Of a stretch of 47,795 nt of DNA, positions 36,140-45,154 are shown piece by piece (the first letter of the stretch is position 1; every line of letters starts with the position of its first letter). The stretch is from Flammeovirgaceae bacterium (GTDB lineage Bacteria > Bacteroidota > Bacteroidia > Cytophagales > Cyclobacteriaceae), in NCBI GenBank assembly GCA_013204595.1, contig JABMNK010000124.1, positions 1 through 47,795 on the forward strand. The letters are read 5' to 3'. Under the pieces are notes generated by a model. That model ran no database searches. It was not told the origin of the DNA and was given only the letters and a program-made list of their open reading frames with translations. Both the position numbers and the translations under genes were made by a program.

Positions 36140-36147
36140 CAAAAATA
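36140..36147 (-). promoter_or_regulatory. Candidate -7 promoter box for the AGCS symporter
   Basis: TATTTTTG on the minus strand is an exact TAnnTTTG match ending 22 bases before the ATG. It lies in the 75-base gap after hutI, suggesting independent transcription of the symporter. No -33 box at the usual spacing. Confidence 0.4.
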
Positions 36148-36192
36148 GAACTTTCACACAGAAATAAAAGCCCAAGTTGATAAAGGGTTTAA

Positions 36193-37440
36193 TTAGAATT
36201 TAAAATTGGACTTAGTATTAACGCCATTTGATGACAATAATGCTCCCTTTTTCCAAACCAAATCGGGCTTCAAGTGCCCCTGTTGATAGAGTATCTCTCT
36301 AAAATCATGGGTTGGGAAGGCGGCGGCATCCATAAGATTTCCTGGAATCAGTCTTCCTCGATCGGTAACTCCCAATGCCAAAGCTGCCCGAAAAGTGATA
36401 GCCGAAAGAGCTTCCGCTGCTGTCAGCTTCTCTCTGGCAGCCAATATGGAAGATTGTCCAACTAAATCTCCTCCGGGGGCAGATCCTGGATTCCAATCAG
36501 TCGCTATTGCCAATATGGCACCTGCGTCTAGTAATTTTCTAGCCGGCGTAAAAGGCATACCCAATCCAAGGGATGCCCCAGGGAGGGCCACGGCTACCGT
36601 ATTGGACTGTGCAAGATGTAACATATCCTCCGTTGTAGTTGCTTCTAAATGATCCGCACTACGCGCGTTAAGGTCTACTGCCAAAACGGATCCTCCCCTT
36701 GAAAATTGATCTGCATGCAAGGTCAGCTCGAACCCCATTTTGATCAATTCCTCCAGGTATGGTCGTGCCAATGCTACTGAGAAAGCTTCTGCCTCTACAA
36801 ATGCGTCCGCACGGTGCGTCCATTGTTTTGCCTTGGGTGCCACCTCATTTAATAAATAATGGAGATATTCTTTCTTATGAAATTCTTTGGGGCAAACGTG
36901 TGCACCCAAAAAAGTCGAGACTAGGTCTGCCTTTGTATCAACATTCACTTGGTGAATGACCTCAAGCATTTTAAGCTCATTTGCCTCGTCCAACCCGTAA
37001 CCACTCTTAACCTCTATGGTTGTAATCCCATCTTCCAGATGGCGATTGACCCTACCCTGAAGTAACATTTTTAAATTTTCAGCACTTGATTTCCTTACCC
37101 AGCCAACAGTATCTAAAATACCCCCCCCTTCTGCTAAGATTTGTTGATAAGTGTAGCCACTGTTTCGCCGCTCAAAATCAGCCGCCCGGGAGCCAGACCA
37201 GACCATGTGGGTGTGACAATCGATTAATCCGGGCAACAATACATGATCCCCCTGAATTTCATGAACTGCGATGGGTGATTTGCTAAGTTCTTCAAAATTA
37301 CCCACCTTCAAAATTATTCCGTCTTCAAAAAGAACAGCCCCTTGATGGATAATATTTATTTGCTCAGTACTGAGTGGCCCTTTGACGGGCGTTTGTCCAA
37401 AAGTCAAAATTTGAGAAAAAGGGCCTATGAGTTGTTGCAT
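36193..37440 (-). CDS. hutI: Imidazolonepropionase
   Basis: Third enzyme of histidine degradation; hydrolyses 4-imidazolone-5-propanoate to formiminoglutamate. The 415 residues belong to the amidohydrolase fold. The metal motif is LLPGLIDCHTHMVWSG, followed by the diagnostic RAADFERRNSGYTYQQI and then EVKSGYGLD, ELTLHADQFSRGG and the DWNPGS motif. No other hut gene is adjacent, so the pathway is split in this genome. A run of eight C residues (37121-37128) encodes the EGGGI loop. A perfect -7 box lies 40 bases upstream. Confidence 0.96.
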   Translation of the reverse strand: MQQLIGPFSQILTFGQTPVKGPLSTEQINIIHQGAVLFEDGIILKVGNFEELSKSPIAVHEIQGDHVLLPGLIDCHTHMVWSGSRAADFERRNSGYTYQQILAEGGGILDTVGWVRKSSAENLKMLLQGRVNRHLEDGITTIEVKSGYGLDEANELKMLEVIHQVNVDTKADLVSTFLGAHVCPKEFHKKEYLHYLLNEVAPKAKQWTHRADAFVEAEAFSVALARPYLEELIKMGFELTLHADQFSRGGSVLAVDLNARSADHLEATTTEDMLHLAQSNTVAVALPGASLGLGMPFTPARKLLDAGAILAIATDWNPGSAPGGDLVGQSSILAAREKLTAAEALSAITFRAALALGVTDRGRLIPGNLMDAAAFPTHDFREILYQQGHLKPDLVWKKGALLSSNGVNTKSNFKF

Positions 37441-37479
37441 TGGATAATTTCAGATTTAAATTCGTAAGGCTATTTTAAG

Positions 37480-37487
37480 CAAATCTA
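37480..37487 (-). promoter_or_regulatory. Candidate -7 promoter box for hutI
   Basis: TAGATTTG on the minus strand is an exact TAnnTTTG match, 39 bases upstream of the hutI ATG. It implies a leader of roughly 30 bases. It lies at the very start of the divergent broken acetyltransferase gene. Confidence 0.4.
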
Positions 37488-37488
37488 C

Positions 37489-37979
37489 ATGAACTTCAAG
37501 ATTAGCGAACTTCAAGATAATGACTGGTCTGCCGTTTCACAAATATATGTGGCAGGTATTGCGTCAGGCAATGCCACTTTTGAAACTGTCCCGCCGCAAT
37601 GGGTCCAATGGGACCTATCACATTTACCACATAGTCGCTGGGTCGCTGAAGTTGGCCATCAAGTGATTGGCTGGATAGCCCTACTCCGGTATCTGATCAG
37701 TGCGTTTATCAAGTCGTTGCTGAAATCAGTATTTACATTTCGCCGGCTAGTCAAGGCAAAGGAGTAGGTAAAATACTGCTTCAAAAAGTGATCGAATTCT
37801 GAGAACAAAATAACATCTGTACATTGACTGCAGGTGTTTTCAAAAGCAATCTGATCAGTCAATAATTGCCGGTAAGCGCAGGATTAAGAGCCATTGGATT
37901 AAGAGAAAAAATCGTCAATAAAAACGGATTTAGGATAGATAATATCCTATTTGAAAGACGAAGTCCAAGCATATTTTAA
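37489..37979 (+). pseudogene. Broken GNAT acetyltransferase (phosphinothricin acetyltransferase-like)
   Basis: The first 67 codons read like the N-terminus of a PAT-type N-acetyltransferase (AVSQIYVAGIASGNATFETV, VIGWIAL). The frame breaks near 37687 and the homology continues one frame over: VSDQCVYQVVAEISIYI, then the acetyl-CoA-binding loop QGKGVGK. A TGA at 37800-37802 and a TAA at 37863-37865 interrupt that frame, which still runs to 37979 with VSAGLRAIGLREKIVNKNG and a final FERRS-type end. The missing base fits the loss of one T in a stretch that would read ALSPVSD. With a frameshift and two stops it is not functional. Upstream is the divergent hutI promoter. Confidence 0.88.
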
Positions 37980-37992
37980 CTTGATGATAAAG

Positions 37993-39261
37993 CTAATAAC
38001 CGTACTTCTCCTTCCATTTGCCCTTTAGTTGCTTACGTAACTCTTCCTCGCGAGGATTTATTCCTGGGTCATAAAACTTCGTCCCAGCAATACCTTCCGG
38101 AAGAAATTCCATATTTATAAAATTTCCTTCATGCGCATGGGCATATTGATAGCCTTTGCCATAACCCTCCTTTTTCATGAATTGGGTAGGCGCATTCCTC
38201 AGCGCCATTGGTACGGGCAACTCTCCGGTCTTGGCAACTGCCGCTTGCGCTTGATTAATGGCTTCATAGCTCGCATTGCTCTTGTGCGAACTGGCCAAAT
38301 AAGTCACGCACTGAGCCAGAATGATTCGAGACTCAGGATATCCGATAATATTGACCGCCTGAAAAGCACTGGTCGCTATGACCAGCGCCGTAGGATTGGC
38401 ATTTCCAATGTCCTCAGAAGCCAAAATAACCAATCTACGGGCGATGAACTTCACGTCCTCGCCACCTTCAATCATACGAGCCAAATAATATACTGCCGCG
38501 TTGGGATCGCTTCCTCGAATAGATTTTATAAAGGCAGATATAATGTCGTAATGCATTTCGCCTTTCTTGTCATAGAGCACCGTCTTGCGTTGTGCCACAT
38601 CCATGACTTTATCATTTGTGATAACCACCTCCTTTGACCGTTGGCCCACCACAACTTGTTCGAGGAGATTTAGCAACTTACGTGCATCGCCTCCAGATAA
38701 ATTAAAAAGAGCCTCAGTTTCCTTAATCTCGATATTCAATTCCTTCAAAATGTCATCCTTTTCAATCGCCTGCATCATGATTTTATACAGCTGCTCCTTC
38801 CCCAGTGAATTCAGCGTGTAGACTTGTGCTCTTGAGAGCAAGGCGGCATTAACCTCAAAACTTGGATTTTCGGTGGTGGCCCCGATCAGCGTGACGATCC
38901 CTTTTTCGACTGCGCCTAAGAGTGCATCTTGTTGGGATTTGTTGAAGCGATGTATCTCATCAATGAATAGAATCGTTCTCTGACCTGAACGTACTTTGGC
39001 AATAATGTCCCGCACGTCCTTGACCCCTGCACTTATCGCACTCAAGATATGAAAAGGAACTTTAACTTCATTGGCAATAATATTGGCCAAAGTAGTTTTG
39101 CCAGTACCTGGAGGTCCCCAGAAAATAATAGATGGGATTTGACCTGAAATGATAGACTTGCGCAAAATGCCTTCTGGACCTACTAAATGATCTTGACCCA
39201 TAATATCGGACAGACGGCTTGGGCGCATACGTTCGGCAAGGGGAGCTGTATTCTGAAACAT
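37993..39261 (-). CDS. rarA: Replication-associated recombination protein A (RarA/MgsA)
   Basis: An AAA+ ATPase related to clamp-loader subunits; it acts at stalled replication forks. The 422 residues have the family start [20 protein letters not shown], Walker [15 protein letters not shown] (about residues 48-60), Walker [21 protein letters not shown] and sensor GATTENPSF. The C-terminal DUF-type tetramer domain follows, with [10 protein letters not shown] and the conserved [31 protein letters not shown] end. It converges on the broken GNAT gene and lies upstream of tRNA-Ser on the other strand. Confidence 0.96.
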   Translation of the reverse strand: MFQNTAPLAERMRPSRLSDIMGQDHLVGPEGILRKSIISGQIPSIIFWGPPGTGKTTLANIIANEVKVPFHILSAISAGVKDVRDIIAKVRSGQRTILFIDEIHRFNKSQQDALLGAVEKGIVTLIGATTENPSFEVNAALLSRAQVYTLNSLGKEQLYKIMMQAIEKDDILKELNIEIKETEALFNLSGGDARKLLNLLEQVVVGQRSKEVVITNDKVMDVAQRKTVLYDKKGEMHYDIISAFIKSIRGSDPNAAVYYLARMIEGGEDVKFIARRLVILASEDIGNANPTALVIATSAFQAVNIIGYPESRIILAQCVTYLASSHKSNASYEAINQAQAAVAKTGELPVPMALRNAPTQFMKKEGYGKGYQYAHAHEGNFINMEFLPEGIAGTKFYDPGINPREEELRKQLKGKWKEKYGY

Positions 39262-39422
39262 GGTTTAAAAATAAGCATTGCCATCCGAGAAACGTGATGA
39301 ATCCTAGAATTTGTACCTTGTATAAGTTTAAGGAAAAAAATAAGATAAATTAGTCCCAATGCACTTGATTAATTTAAAAGATAGATTAGTTTTGCGATCC
39401 AATTTTTATGACCAAAATACAC

Positions 39423-39507
39423 AGAGGAGTGGCAGAGTGGTCGATCGCACCGGTCTTGAAAACCGGCGTACCGAGAGGTACCGGGGGTTCGAATCCCTCC
39501 TCCTCTG
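39423..39507 (+). tRNA. tRNA-Ser (anticodon TGA)
   Basis: The 85-base tRNA has acceptor strands AGAGGAG and CTCCTCT, discriminator G, a T arm GGGGG-TTCGAAT-CCCTC and an anticodon arm CCGGT-CTTGAAA-ACCGG, giving TGA, which reads UCA and UCG. The variable arm (GTACCGAGAGGTAC) is long, as in tRNA-Ser. A strong hairpin terminator follows four bases later. The divergent rarA gene is upstream. Confidence 0.95.
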
Positions 39508-39510
39508 CTC

Positions 39511-39545
39511 AAAAGCACTTTTACCATTGGTAAGAGTGCTTTTTT
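39511..39545 (+). terminator. tRNA-Ser terminator
   Basis: A 15-bp stem (AAAAGCACTTTTACC pairs with GGTAAGAGTGCTTTT with one G-U) has a three-base loop ATT and a T-run at 39540-39545. A typical intrinsic terminator placed directly after the tRNA gene. Confidence 0.85.
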
Positions 39546-39631
39546 ATTATGAAGCACCAACATAGATACCAACATTTCGTTTTCGGATTGAATTTGTAAG
39601 CGGTTGTTTTATTTTAAAGACATCAAATTAC

Positions 39632-40050
39632 CTAAACCTTCTTTTTGTCAATAAATCTACTGGTCTGGGGTAAGCTACTCACTACAATCTGACAACTTCT
39701 ATCTAAAAGGTGTTCATTATCATTCTTTTAATGAGTAATATAGAAGATGGATACATCTCTTTGATGTGCATAATTCAAAAATTCTAGCACTCCTGAGATT
39801 GGAGTTGCTCCTTCCAACTCAACCCATGCCCGCCAGCTCGACAAATCCGATTCGGCATGATAAATGATGCGCTGCCCATAATAATTCGCATTGCTTAGTG
39901 CTGTTTCCACCAGATCAGTGATGATTGCATAAGGGCCTGGCATCGATGCGAATGCTAGAAATTCATTCAATTAAATTTTGCTAAACTAAATGATTGGTAA
40001 CAAAGTGCCTTATATTCTCCCGCATTATGGGTCCAAAGCGTGGCTTGCAT
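39632..40050 (-). pseudogene. Decayed 5'-nucleotidase / acid phosphatase, lipoprotein e(P4) family
   Basis: Two frames on the minus strand carry pieces of this HAD-type acid phosphatase. The first (40050 to 39967) reads QATLWTHNAGEYKALCYQSF and stops at TGA. The second (39970-39728) reads PYAIITDLVETALSNANYYG, then WRAWVELEGATPISGVLEFL and SIFYITH, then stops. Past that stop a further stretch reads NDNEHLLDR. In working members the phosphatase motif is DLDET with DNS just after. Here it reads DLVET and SNA, so the key aspartates are lost. With frame breaks, stops, missing middle and ends and lost active site, it is a remnant. It fills most of the gap between tRNA-Ser and the M81 gene. Confidence 0.75.
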
Positions 40051-40433
40051 TCCAAGGGAAATCGATGCTTTCGACTGTTTTATTAACCTCAAAAAATCAA
40101 TTAAAAAACTAATTATCATCCTATATTTCTATTTCCTGAACTAGGATAAGTGATATCCAATCCTAAAATAAATATCCCAATGATTGATGAATTTCACATC
40201 TTCCAAAAATTAAGCTTAAGTTATCTTTAGGTGATCCCTCGGAATAAGAAAAATAATTTTAAACAAATGACTATCAATTTAACCCTTGGTTCATAGGATT
40301 TAATCTATGAATTGGATAAACTTGAATTAATGTAAGGTTGGTGTGGCAAAAGGACTTCTCTTTCTATGCTACTTAGCCATTAATTATTGTAGATTAATTG
40401 TCATCAAAATCAGCGTATTTGGCTATAACTTCT
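40051..40433. other. AT-rich spacer before the M81 gene
   Basis: About 380 AT-rich bases between the phosphatase remnant and the M81 lipoprotein gene. It should hold the M81 promoter. A frame in phase with the remnant extends on the minus strand to about 40110, but shows no recognisable sequence. I see nothing else. Confidence 0.4.
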
Positions 40434-41999
40434 ATGTTAAAATATATATTTTTATTAGTTCTTTTGATAGGAATAGGAGGTTGCAGCGACCCCACCCATA
40501 GTCCATTTTCAGGAAGTAAATTACCCCGTATTGCTATTGCCGGACTCGCCATCGAGTCCAGTACCTTTAGTCCAGCCCTCACCGTAGAAGAGGCGTTTCA
40601 TGCTAAAATAGGTCCGGCTATTCTTGATCAATATCCTTTTTTATCTTCGGATTCAATCGAGCGAACAAGTGCCGAATGGCTCCCCATATTGCAAGGTCAC
40701 GCACTTCCGGGAGGTATCGTTACCAAGCAGGCTTATGAGTCCTTAGTCAATCAAACCCTAACGCTTTTAAAAGAAAACGGACCCTATGATGGGTTGTTTT
40801 TCGATATTCATGGAGCGATGAGTGTCGTAGGTCTTGATGATCCAGAAGGAGATTTCATTGCTAGGATTAGAAAGGTTATTGGTACTGAAACTATTATCTC
40901 TACTTCCATGGATTTACATGGAAATGTCTCTTGGCAACTAGCCAAACATAGCGATTTGATCACCTGTTATAGAATGGCTCCTCATGAAGATGCCATGGAA
41001 AGTAAAAAGCGTGCCGTTGACTTACTACTCGATCGAATCATCAGTGGCAAAGGGAAACCCGCCTTCAAGGCATGGATACCTGTTCCTATTCTTTTGCCTG
41101 GAGAAAAGACCAGTACCCGAATAGAACCAGGTAAAAGTTTATATGCAAAAGTAAGTCCAGCCGCTAGCAAAAAAGGCATTGTTGATGCCGCCATTTGGAT
41201 TGGTTATGCATGGGCAGATGAGCCGCGGAATCATGCCGTAGTAATGGTAACAGGTGACGATCAGATAGCCGTATCTGACGCCGCTGAAGCACTAGCGCAA
41301 AGCTTCTGGGATGTGAGGAATCAATTTGACTTTGTGGCCCCAATAGCAACGCTAGCGCAAAGTTTAAAGTATGCCTTGGCGAGCCAACTACATCCTTATA
41401 TTATCAGTGATATGGGTGACAATCCTACCGCTGGAGGAGCTGGCGACGTCACTTGGACACTTCGTGAAATCTTGGCACATCCGGCCTTTCAATCCAAAAC
41501 AGGACCTGAATTAATTTACGCATCTATTCCTGGCCCTGCATTAATTAAAGCAGCAATTGCTGTAGGTGTTGGTGGCCAAGTAAATGCACTAGTAGGGGCT
41601 GAAATTGATGACCGTTTTGCTCCGCCAATTAAACTAAAGGGAACTGTGGATGCTATTAAAAAAGGTGATATTCATGCAGAAACAGAAGTAGTAGTGAAAG
41701 TGGGTAGCGTTAAGGTCATCGTCACCAACAAACGAAAACCCTATCACTATGAACATGACTTTACTGACTTGGGCTTAGCTCCTAGAAATGCAGCTATTTT
41801 GGTTGTCAAGATAGGCTACCTTGTTCCTGAACTTTACGATATGCGTGGGGATTGGGTGATGGCGCTGACCCCTGGGGGTGTCGATCAAGATCTGGAACGA
41901 CTCGGTTATAAGAACATCAAAAGACCTATATTTCCTTTGGACAAAGACATGAGTGATCCGGATCTTACTACACAATGGGTACCCCTTTCGGATCAGTGA
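40434..41999 (+). CDS. M81 family metallopeptidase (MlrC-like) lipoprotein
   Basis: A 521-residue protein beginning at the ATG at 40434, with leader MLKYIFLLVLLIGIGGC, so it is a lipoprotein (Cys17); a TTG 36 bases upstream would bury it. The body is DUF1485 plus MlrC C-terminal domain: IAIAGLAIESSTFSP, DGLFFDIHGAMSV, STSMDLHGNVS and CYRMAPHEDAMESKKRA, then ISDMGDNPTAGGAGDVT. The His/Asp residues of DIHGA and DLHGN and the later H are the likely zinc ligands of the family. MlrC enzymes cleave the linearised microcystin chain; in other bacteria the substrate is not known. Exported location is unusual for the family. Confidence 0.88.
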   Translation: MLKYIFLLVLLIGIGGCSDPTHSPFSGSKLPRIAIAGLAIESSTFSPALTVEEAFHAKIGPAILDQYPFLSSDSIERTSAEWLPILQGHALPGGIVTKQAYESLVNQTLTLLKENGPYDGLFFDIHGAMSVVGLDDPEGDFIARIRKVIGTETIISTSMDLHGNVSWQLAKHSDLITCYRMAPHEDAMESKKRAVDLLLDRIISGKGKPAFKAWIPVPILLPGEKTSTRIEPGKSLYAKVSPAASKKGIVDAAIWIGYAWADEPRNHAVVMVTGDDQIAVSDAAEALAQSFWDVRNQFDFVAPIATLAQSLKYALASQLHPYIISDMGDNPTAGGAGDVTWTLREILAHPAFQSKTGPELIYASIPGPALIKAAIAVGVGGQVNALVGAEIDDRFAPPIKLKGTVDAIKKGDIHAETEVVVKVGSVKVIVTNKRKPYHYEHDFTDLGLAPRNAAILVVKIGYLVPELYDMRGDWVMALTPGGVDQDLERLGYKNIKRPIFPLDKDMSDPDLTTQWVPLSDQ

Positions 42000-42142
42000 G
42001 CCATACTACAAACTCCCTTGAATAAAATAAATTACTACTTTAGTGATTCGAATGGTTAAAGTTTATATTTAAAAAAAGTTTCAGACTATTGACCGTTTGA
42101 TTAAACTATTAAAAACTATTCTTTTCTAAGCAAAACTATTTA

Positions 42143-42985
42143 ATGCGAACATTCAATCTTTTTATTATAATCTGTGCCAGCCATTTCATCTCCTCGTGCA
42201 ATGAGGAAAATGAAATTATTATTGAGCAACGTGTCGAAGAGCTAAGCCTTTTTGATGTCGCTAATAGTGGGGACTACCAAGACTTTAGAATCTCTTTTAT
42301 ACTATCAAATATTGGTAGCATTTCATCTTATCGAATTATTTTAATCCCCGAAGACAAAATAAACACCATCGATAAATTGCAGGCTTTTTTATTGTCCCCG
42401 GAAAGATACACGGAGCGACCAATTAATACCGAAGAATATTATTTAAGTGATATAACCCATGAATTAGATTCAGAGGGAAATCCCATTATCCCTGATAAAA
42501 ATTATATAGCCAAAATACTGCTAATTGGAGAAAACTTCAATCAACTTTCTATCTCGAATTCCAATACAGTTTCCCTAAGTGATCAAGGTGTTTTAATTGG
42601 TTATTACAAAGGTATTTTGAGACAGAATATTACCTCAAACGGATTTGGTCAAATGAGACTCCTCATGGTGTCGGGTACGATCAAAGAAAATAATGAAATT
42701 GGTTCCTACAATGGTAGTTTCGCACTAGAAAGCCCAAGTACGAGTAATTTTAATAATCCGACTATATCTACTGGTTCTTTGAGATTTTATTATTCCGATT
42801 CCAAAATCTCAGAACTTGAAGGCAGCGGAGGTTTCTCCGATTATATGATCGGTTATCAAAATTGCAAAGACCAAAATTCAGGAACTTTTAAGGGCGAATT
42901 AACTACTGATTTAAAAATAGAAATCACCGGCATAAATTGTGATGATGGCATTTTTGAGCTCGTACTCAACAGAGCTATTGAATGA
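42143..42985 (+). CDS. Lipoprotein of unknown function
   Basis: A 280-residue protein with leader MRTFNLFIIICASHFISSC (Cys19), followed by acidic NEENE. The mature part is mostly beta-stranded and polar (VLIGYYKGILRQNITSNGFG, GSLRFYYSDSKISELEGSGG), with a cysteine pair near the end (NCKDQ, INCDDG). I do not recognise a family. It converges on the lipoprotein gene at 42993 with a seven-base gap. Confidence 0.65.
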   Translation: MRTFNLFIIICASHFISSCNEENEIIIEQRVEELSLFDVANSGDYQDFRISFILSNIGSISSYRIILIPEDKINTIDKLQAFLLSPERYTERPINTEEYYLSDITHELDSEGNPIIPDKNYIAKILLIGENFNQLSISNSNTVSLSDQGVLIGYYKGILRQNITSNGFGQMRLLMVSGTIKENNEIGSYNGSFALESPSTSNFNNPTISTGSLRFYYSDSKISELEGSGGFSDYMIGYQNCKDQNSGTFKGELTTDLKIEITGINCDDGIFELVLNRAIE

Positions 42986-42992
42986 ACATGGG

Positions 42993-44129
42993 TCAATAAA
43001 GTGCTGTTCGCTTAACTAAATATTCGTATTTGGACCCACCAATCGGTCTTTTGAAAAGAAAATAAGCCACATCATTTTTAATATCTTGGGAAATTAAATC
43101 GAATCGCTCCCACAATAAACTAGTCCCTTTGTAATCATTACCTTGAAGAACTACCTTTCGATTACTCAATTCCCAATTCTCACCAATGGTCAATACAGAT
43201 ACGAATGAGGTTACTTCCGTCAAGACATCATCCGAAGATGATTCTGCCTTAGACTCACCCACAACGACATACATGCCTTGTGAATCTATAAAAATTTTCA
43301 AAATAGTCGTTTTGTAATCTGACAATGAAACCATTGCTGAAAGTGATACAGACTCTTGTAATCCCAATGATTTATCGTAAATCTTAAGTTCATTAGACTT
43401 TGGCTGAAGGATTAATTGATCATTTAAAAAATAAAGTCCAATCGCTACCTCTCCGGTATCACGCTCCTTTATCTCTCCAGTAACAGCATCCCATAAAAAC
43501 AAACGTTGTTGAAATACAAAAAATACTTGGTCTCCACTTTTTACAGCATAGAGATCAATTGCTAAAGTTGGATCAACATTGGTGATCTCAAAATTTTGTG
43601 TCGACAAGGTATCAAAAAGGTCTTGTGCATAAGTGTAGCTACAAAGCGTGGCATTAACTGTTGGCTCACTCTTTGTATTGAGGTAAAGAGGTGAGGTCAA
43701 AAGTGAATGAAACTGTAATGAACTGCCAGCAAAAAAAACACCTTGAGCGACATTCTCATGAAAAAATAACTTTGAATCAAATTCATCATTCATTAATTTG
43801 ATTCCATATATAGGGCTCAAGTTAGTGTGATCTACACCCCCGAAAACAAAATTGTTTTCATACTTAAGTGAGGTACTAGTGGCTAGTTCGAATTCATTAA
43901 ATTCATAAATATCTTCTTTGGGAGTCTCTGTCAAAAATGCATCTGCCCCACTGATCTTGTAAAAATTACTACTAAAGGCAAGAACAGGATAAACCGAAGT
44001 AGACGCTTCTATAATTCCCAATGATGAAGTTTCATAAATTATTTTTGTCCAATTATCTTCAGATTTATTAACCTCATCGTACTGACAGGAAAAAATAAAA
44101 ATAGCGCAGACCAACAGTAAAAATCTCAT
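42993..44129 (-). CDS. Lipoprotein of unknown function, third gene of the WD40-barrel operon
   Basis: A 378-residue lipoprotein with leader MRFLLLVCAIFIFSC (Cys15). The start at 44129 overlaps the barrel stop by one base (TGATG), and a TTG one codon earlier is less likely. The mature protein looks like a beta-propeller or repeated beta domain: recurring segments such as VYPVLAFSSNFYKISG, QVFFVFQQRLFLWDAVTGE and DQLILQPKSNELKIYDKS have the strand pattern of such folds. No enzyme motif. It probably sits with the barrel at the outer membrane. Confidence 0.7.
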   Translation of the reverse strand: MRFLLLVCAIFIFSCQYDEVNKSEDNWTKIIYETSSLGIIEASTSVYPVLAFSSNFYKISGADAFLTETPKEDIYEFNEFELATSTSLKYENNFVFGGVDHTNLSPIYGIKLMNDEFDSKLFFHENVAQGVFFAGSSLQFHSLLTSPLYLNTKSEPTVNATLCSYTYAQDLFDTLSTQNFEITNVDPTLAIDLYAVKSGDQVFFVFQQRLFLWDAVTGEIKERDTGEVAIGLYFLNDQLILQPKSNELKIYDKSLGLQESVSLSAMVSLSDYKTTILKIFIDSQGMYVVVGESKAESSSDDVLTEVTSFVSVLTIGENWELSNRKVVLQGNDYKGTSLLWERFDLISQDIKNDVAYFLFKRPIGGSKYEYLVKRTALY

Positions 44130-45154
44130 CAAAATCGTTGCTTTAAAAAAGTAATAGAAAAAGTGACATAGTTGAAATGGGTATTGTAATTGAGAAATGA
44201 GGGCTCATTGTACACAAGACTGGCATTTTCACTATCAGATAAGGTTTTGGAGCGGGGAGTCATACCTAAAGAATATTGTACATTGGGTCTTATCACCAAA
44301 TTTCCAACCTTCCCATTAAAATAAAGTCCCACGGCATAATTAAAACTGAAAGGAGTACGTAGTTCAGTACTACTAAAATCAGTATCCGTTCCCAACATAG
44401 CACCATGACGCCAATCTCTCAAAAAAGACAAATTGAGTCCCGTTTGGAGACCTACCACATTGTCATTGAGCAAAAAAGGAAACTGATAGTTTATCAATAA
44501 AGGCACTTGATAGTCTTCTACCATCGTCTGAAGCGTTCCTTCATGATAGGTATCATACAGTCGGTAACGGGTAATTTGATAACCAATACCCGTTTCAATG
44601 GCCAATGTCGAAGTTAATTTTTTAATTAAAATCAACGATAGCATAGGCCCTACTTGAGCATTAATTTCGGTTACTAGATGATTGATATCTAAACCATATA
44701 TATTTTTTAGATTATCTGGATCAAAAAGTCCACTATACACATCATCAATCTTAACCATAGAAAAGTTCATACCGACCTGAAATCCGATCTGAAGATTGGG
44801 TGATCGCCGTATTTGGGTTAATCCCTCACGGAATTTATATATATCTCGGTCCGATGACTGAAAACTTAAATCTTTATTGAGGAGTTTTTCAACAAATACT
44901 TGTCCCTGTGATACTGAATCTAATAAATACGCCGTATTTGCCATTATCCGGAATGCTTCAATCAGATTGTCTCGATCCATTGTTGGGTCTTGAATGCAGG
45001 GTTCCAATAGATTCAAAATCAAATCAACCTTTCCTTCCCGATAGTATTGTTGTGCCAACCTGAGTTGTTGCTCACAACTTTGCCCCTTACTTTGAGCTAA
45101 AAAAGTTAGTGCAAACATGACGCACAAACCAGATCTTAAAATTACTTTATTCAT
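44129..45154 (-). CDS. Outer-membrane beta-barrel protein (PorT-like), second gene of the operon
   Basis: A 341-residue protein with a signal peptide ending FLAQSKG-QS. A helical part (about residues 27-115, RLAQQYYREGKVDLILNLLEPC, TPR-like) is followed by a beta-barrel of eight or so strands ending FNYVTFSITFLKQRF, with a C-terminal phenylalanine as in outer-membrane barrels. Strand pattern such as LAIETGIGYQITRYRLYD and NVQYSLGMTPRS supports this. It abuts the WD40 gene (TAAATG) and overlaps the lipoprotein downstream by one base. Family by pattern: PF13568-type barrels. Confidence 0.78.
   Translation of the reverse strand: MNKVILRSGLCVMFALTFLAQSKGQSCEQQLRLAQQYYREGKVDLILNLLEPCIQDPTMDRDNLIEAFRIMANTAYLLDSVSQGQVFVEKLLNKDLSFQSSDRDIYKFREGLTQIRRSPNLQIGFQVGMNFSMVKIDDVYSGLFDPDNLKNIYGLDINHLVTEINAQVGPMLSLILIKKLTSTLAIETGIGYQITRYRLYDTYHEGTLQTMVEDYQVPLLINYQFPFLLNDNVVGLQTGLNLSFLRDWRHGAMLGTDTDFSSTELRTPFSFNYAVGLYFNGKVGNLVIRPNVQYSLGMTPRSKTLSDSENASLVYNEPSFLNYNTHFNYVTFSITFLKQRF

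Noticed and set aside
36119-36192. Repeat ATAAAGGGTTTA flanking the hutI-symporter gap as an insertion footprint
   Set aside because: Only 12 bases, AT-rich and with no transposase-like sequence between the copies.
36274-37286. Several plus-strand open frames over hutI
   Set aside because: They are opposite-strand shadows of a well-conserved gene and show no family motifs.
39546-39631. Attachment site downstream of tRNA-Ser for an integrated element
   Set aside because: No integrase gene and no repeat of the tRNA 3' end were seen nearby.
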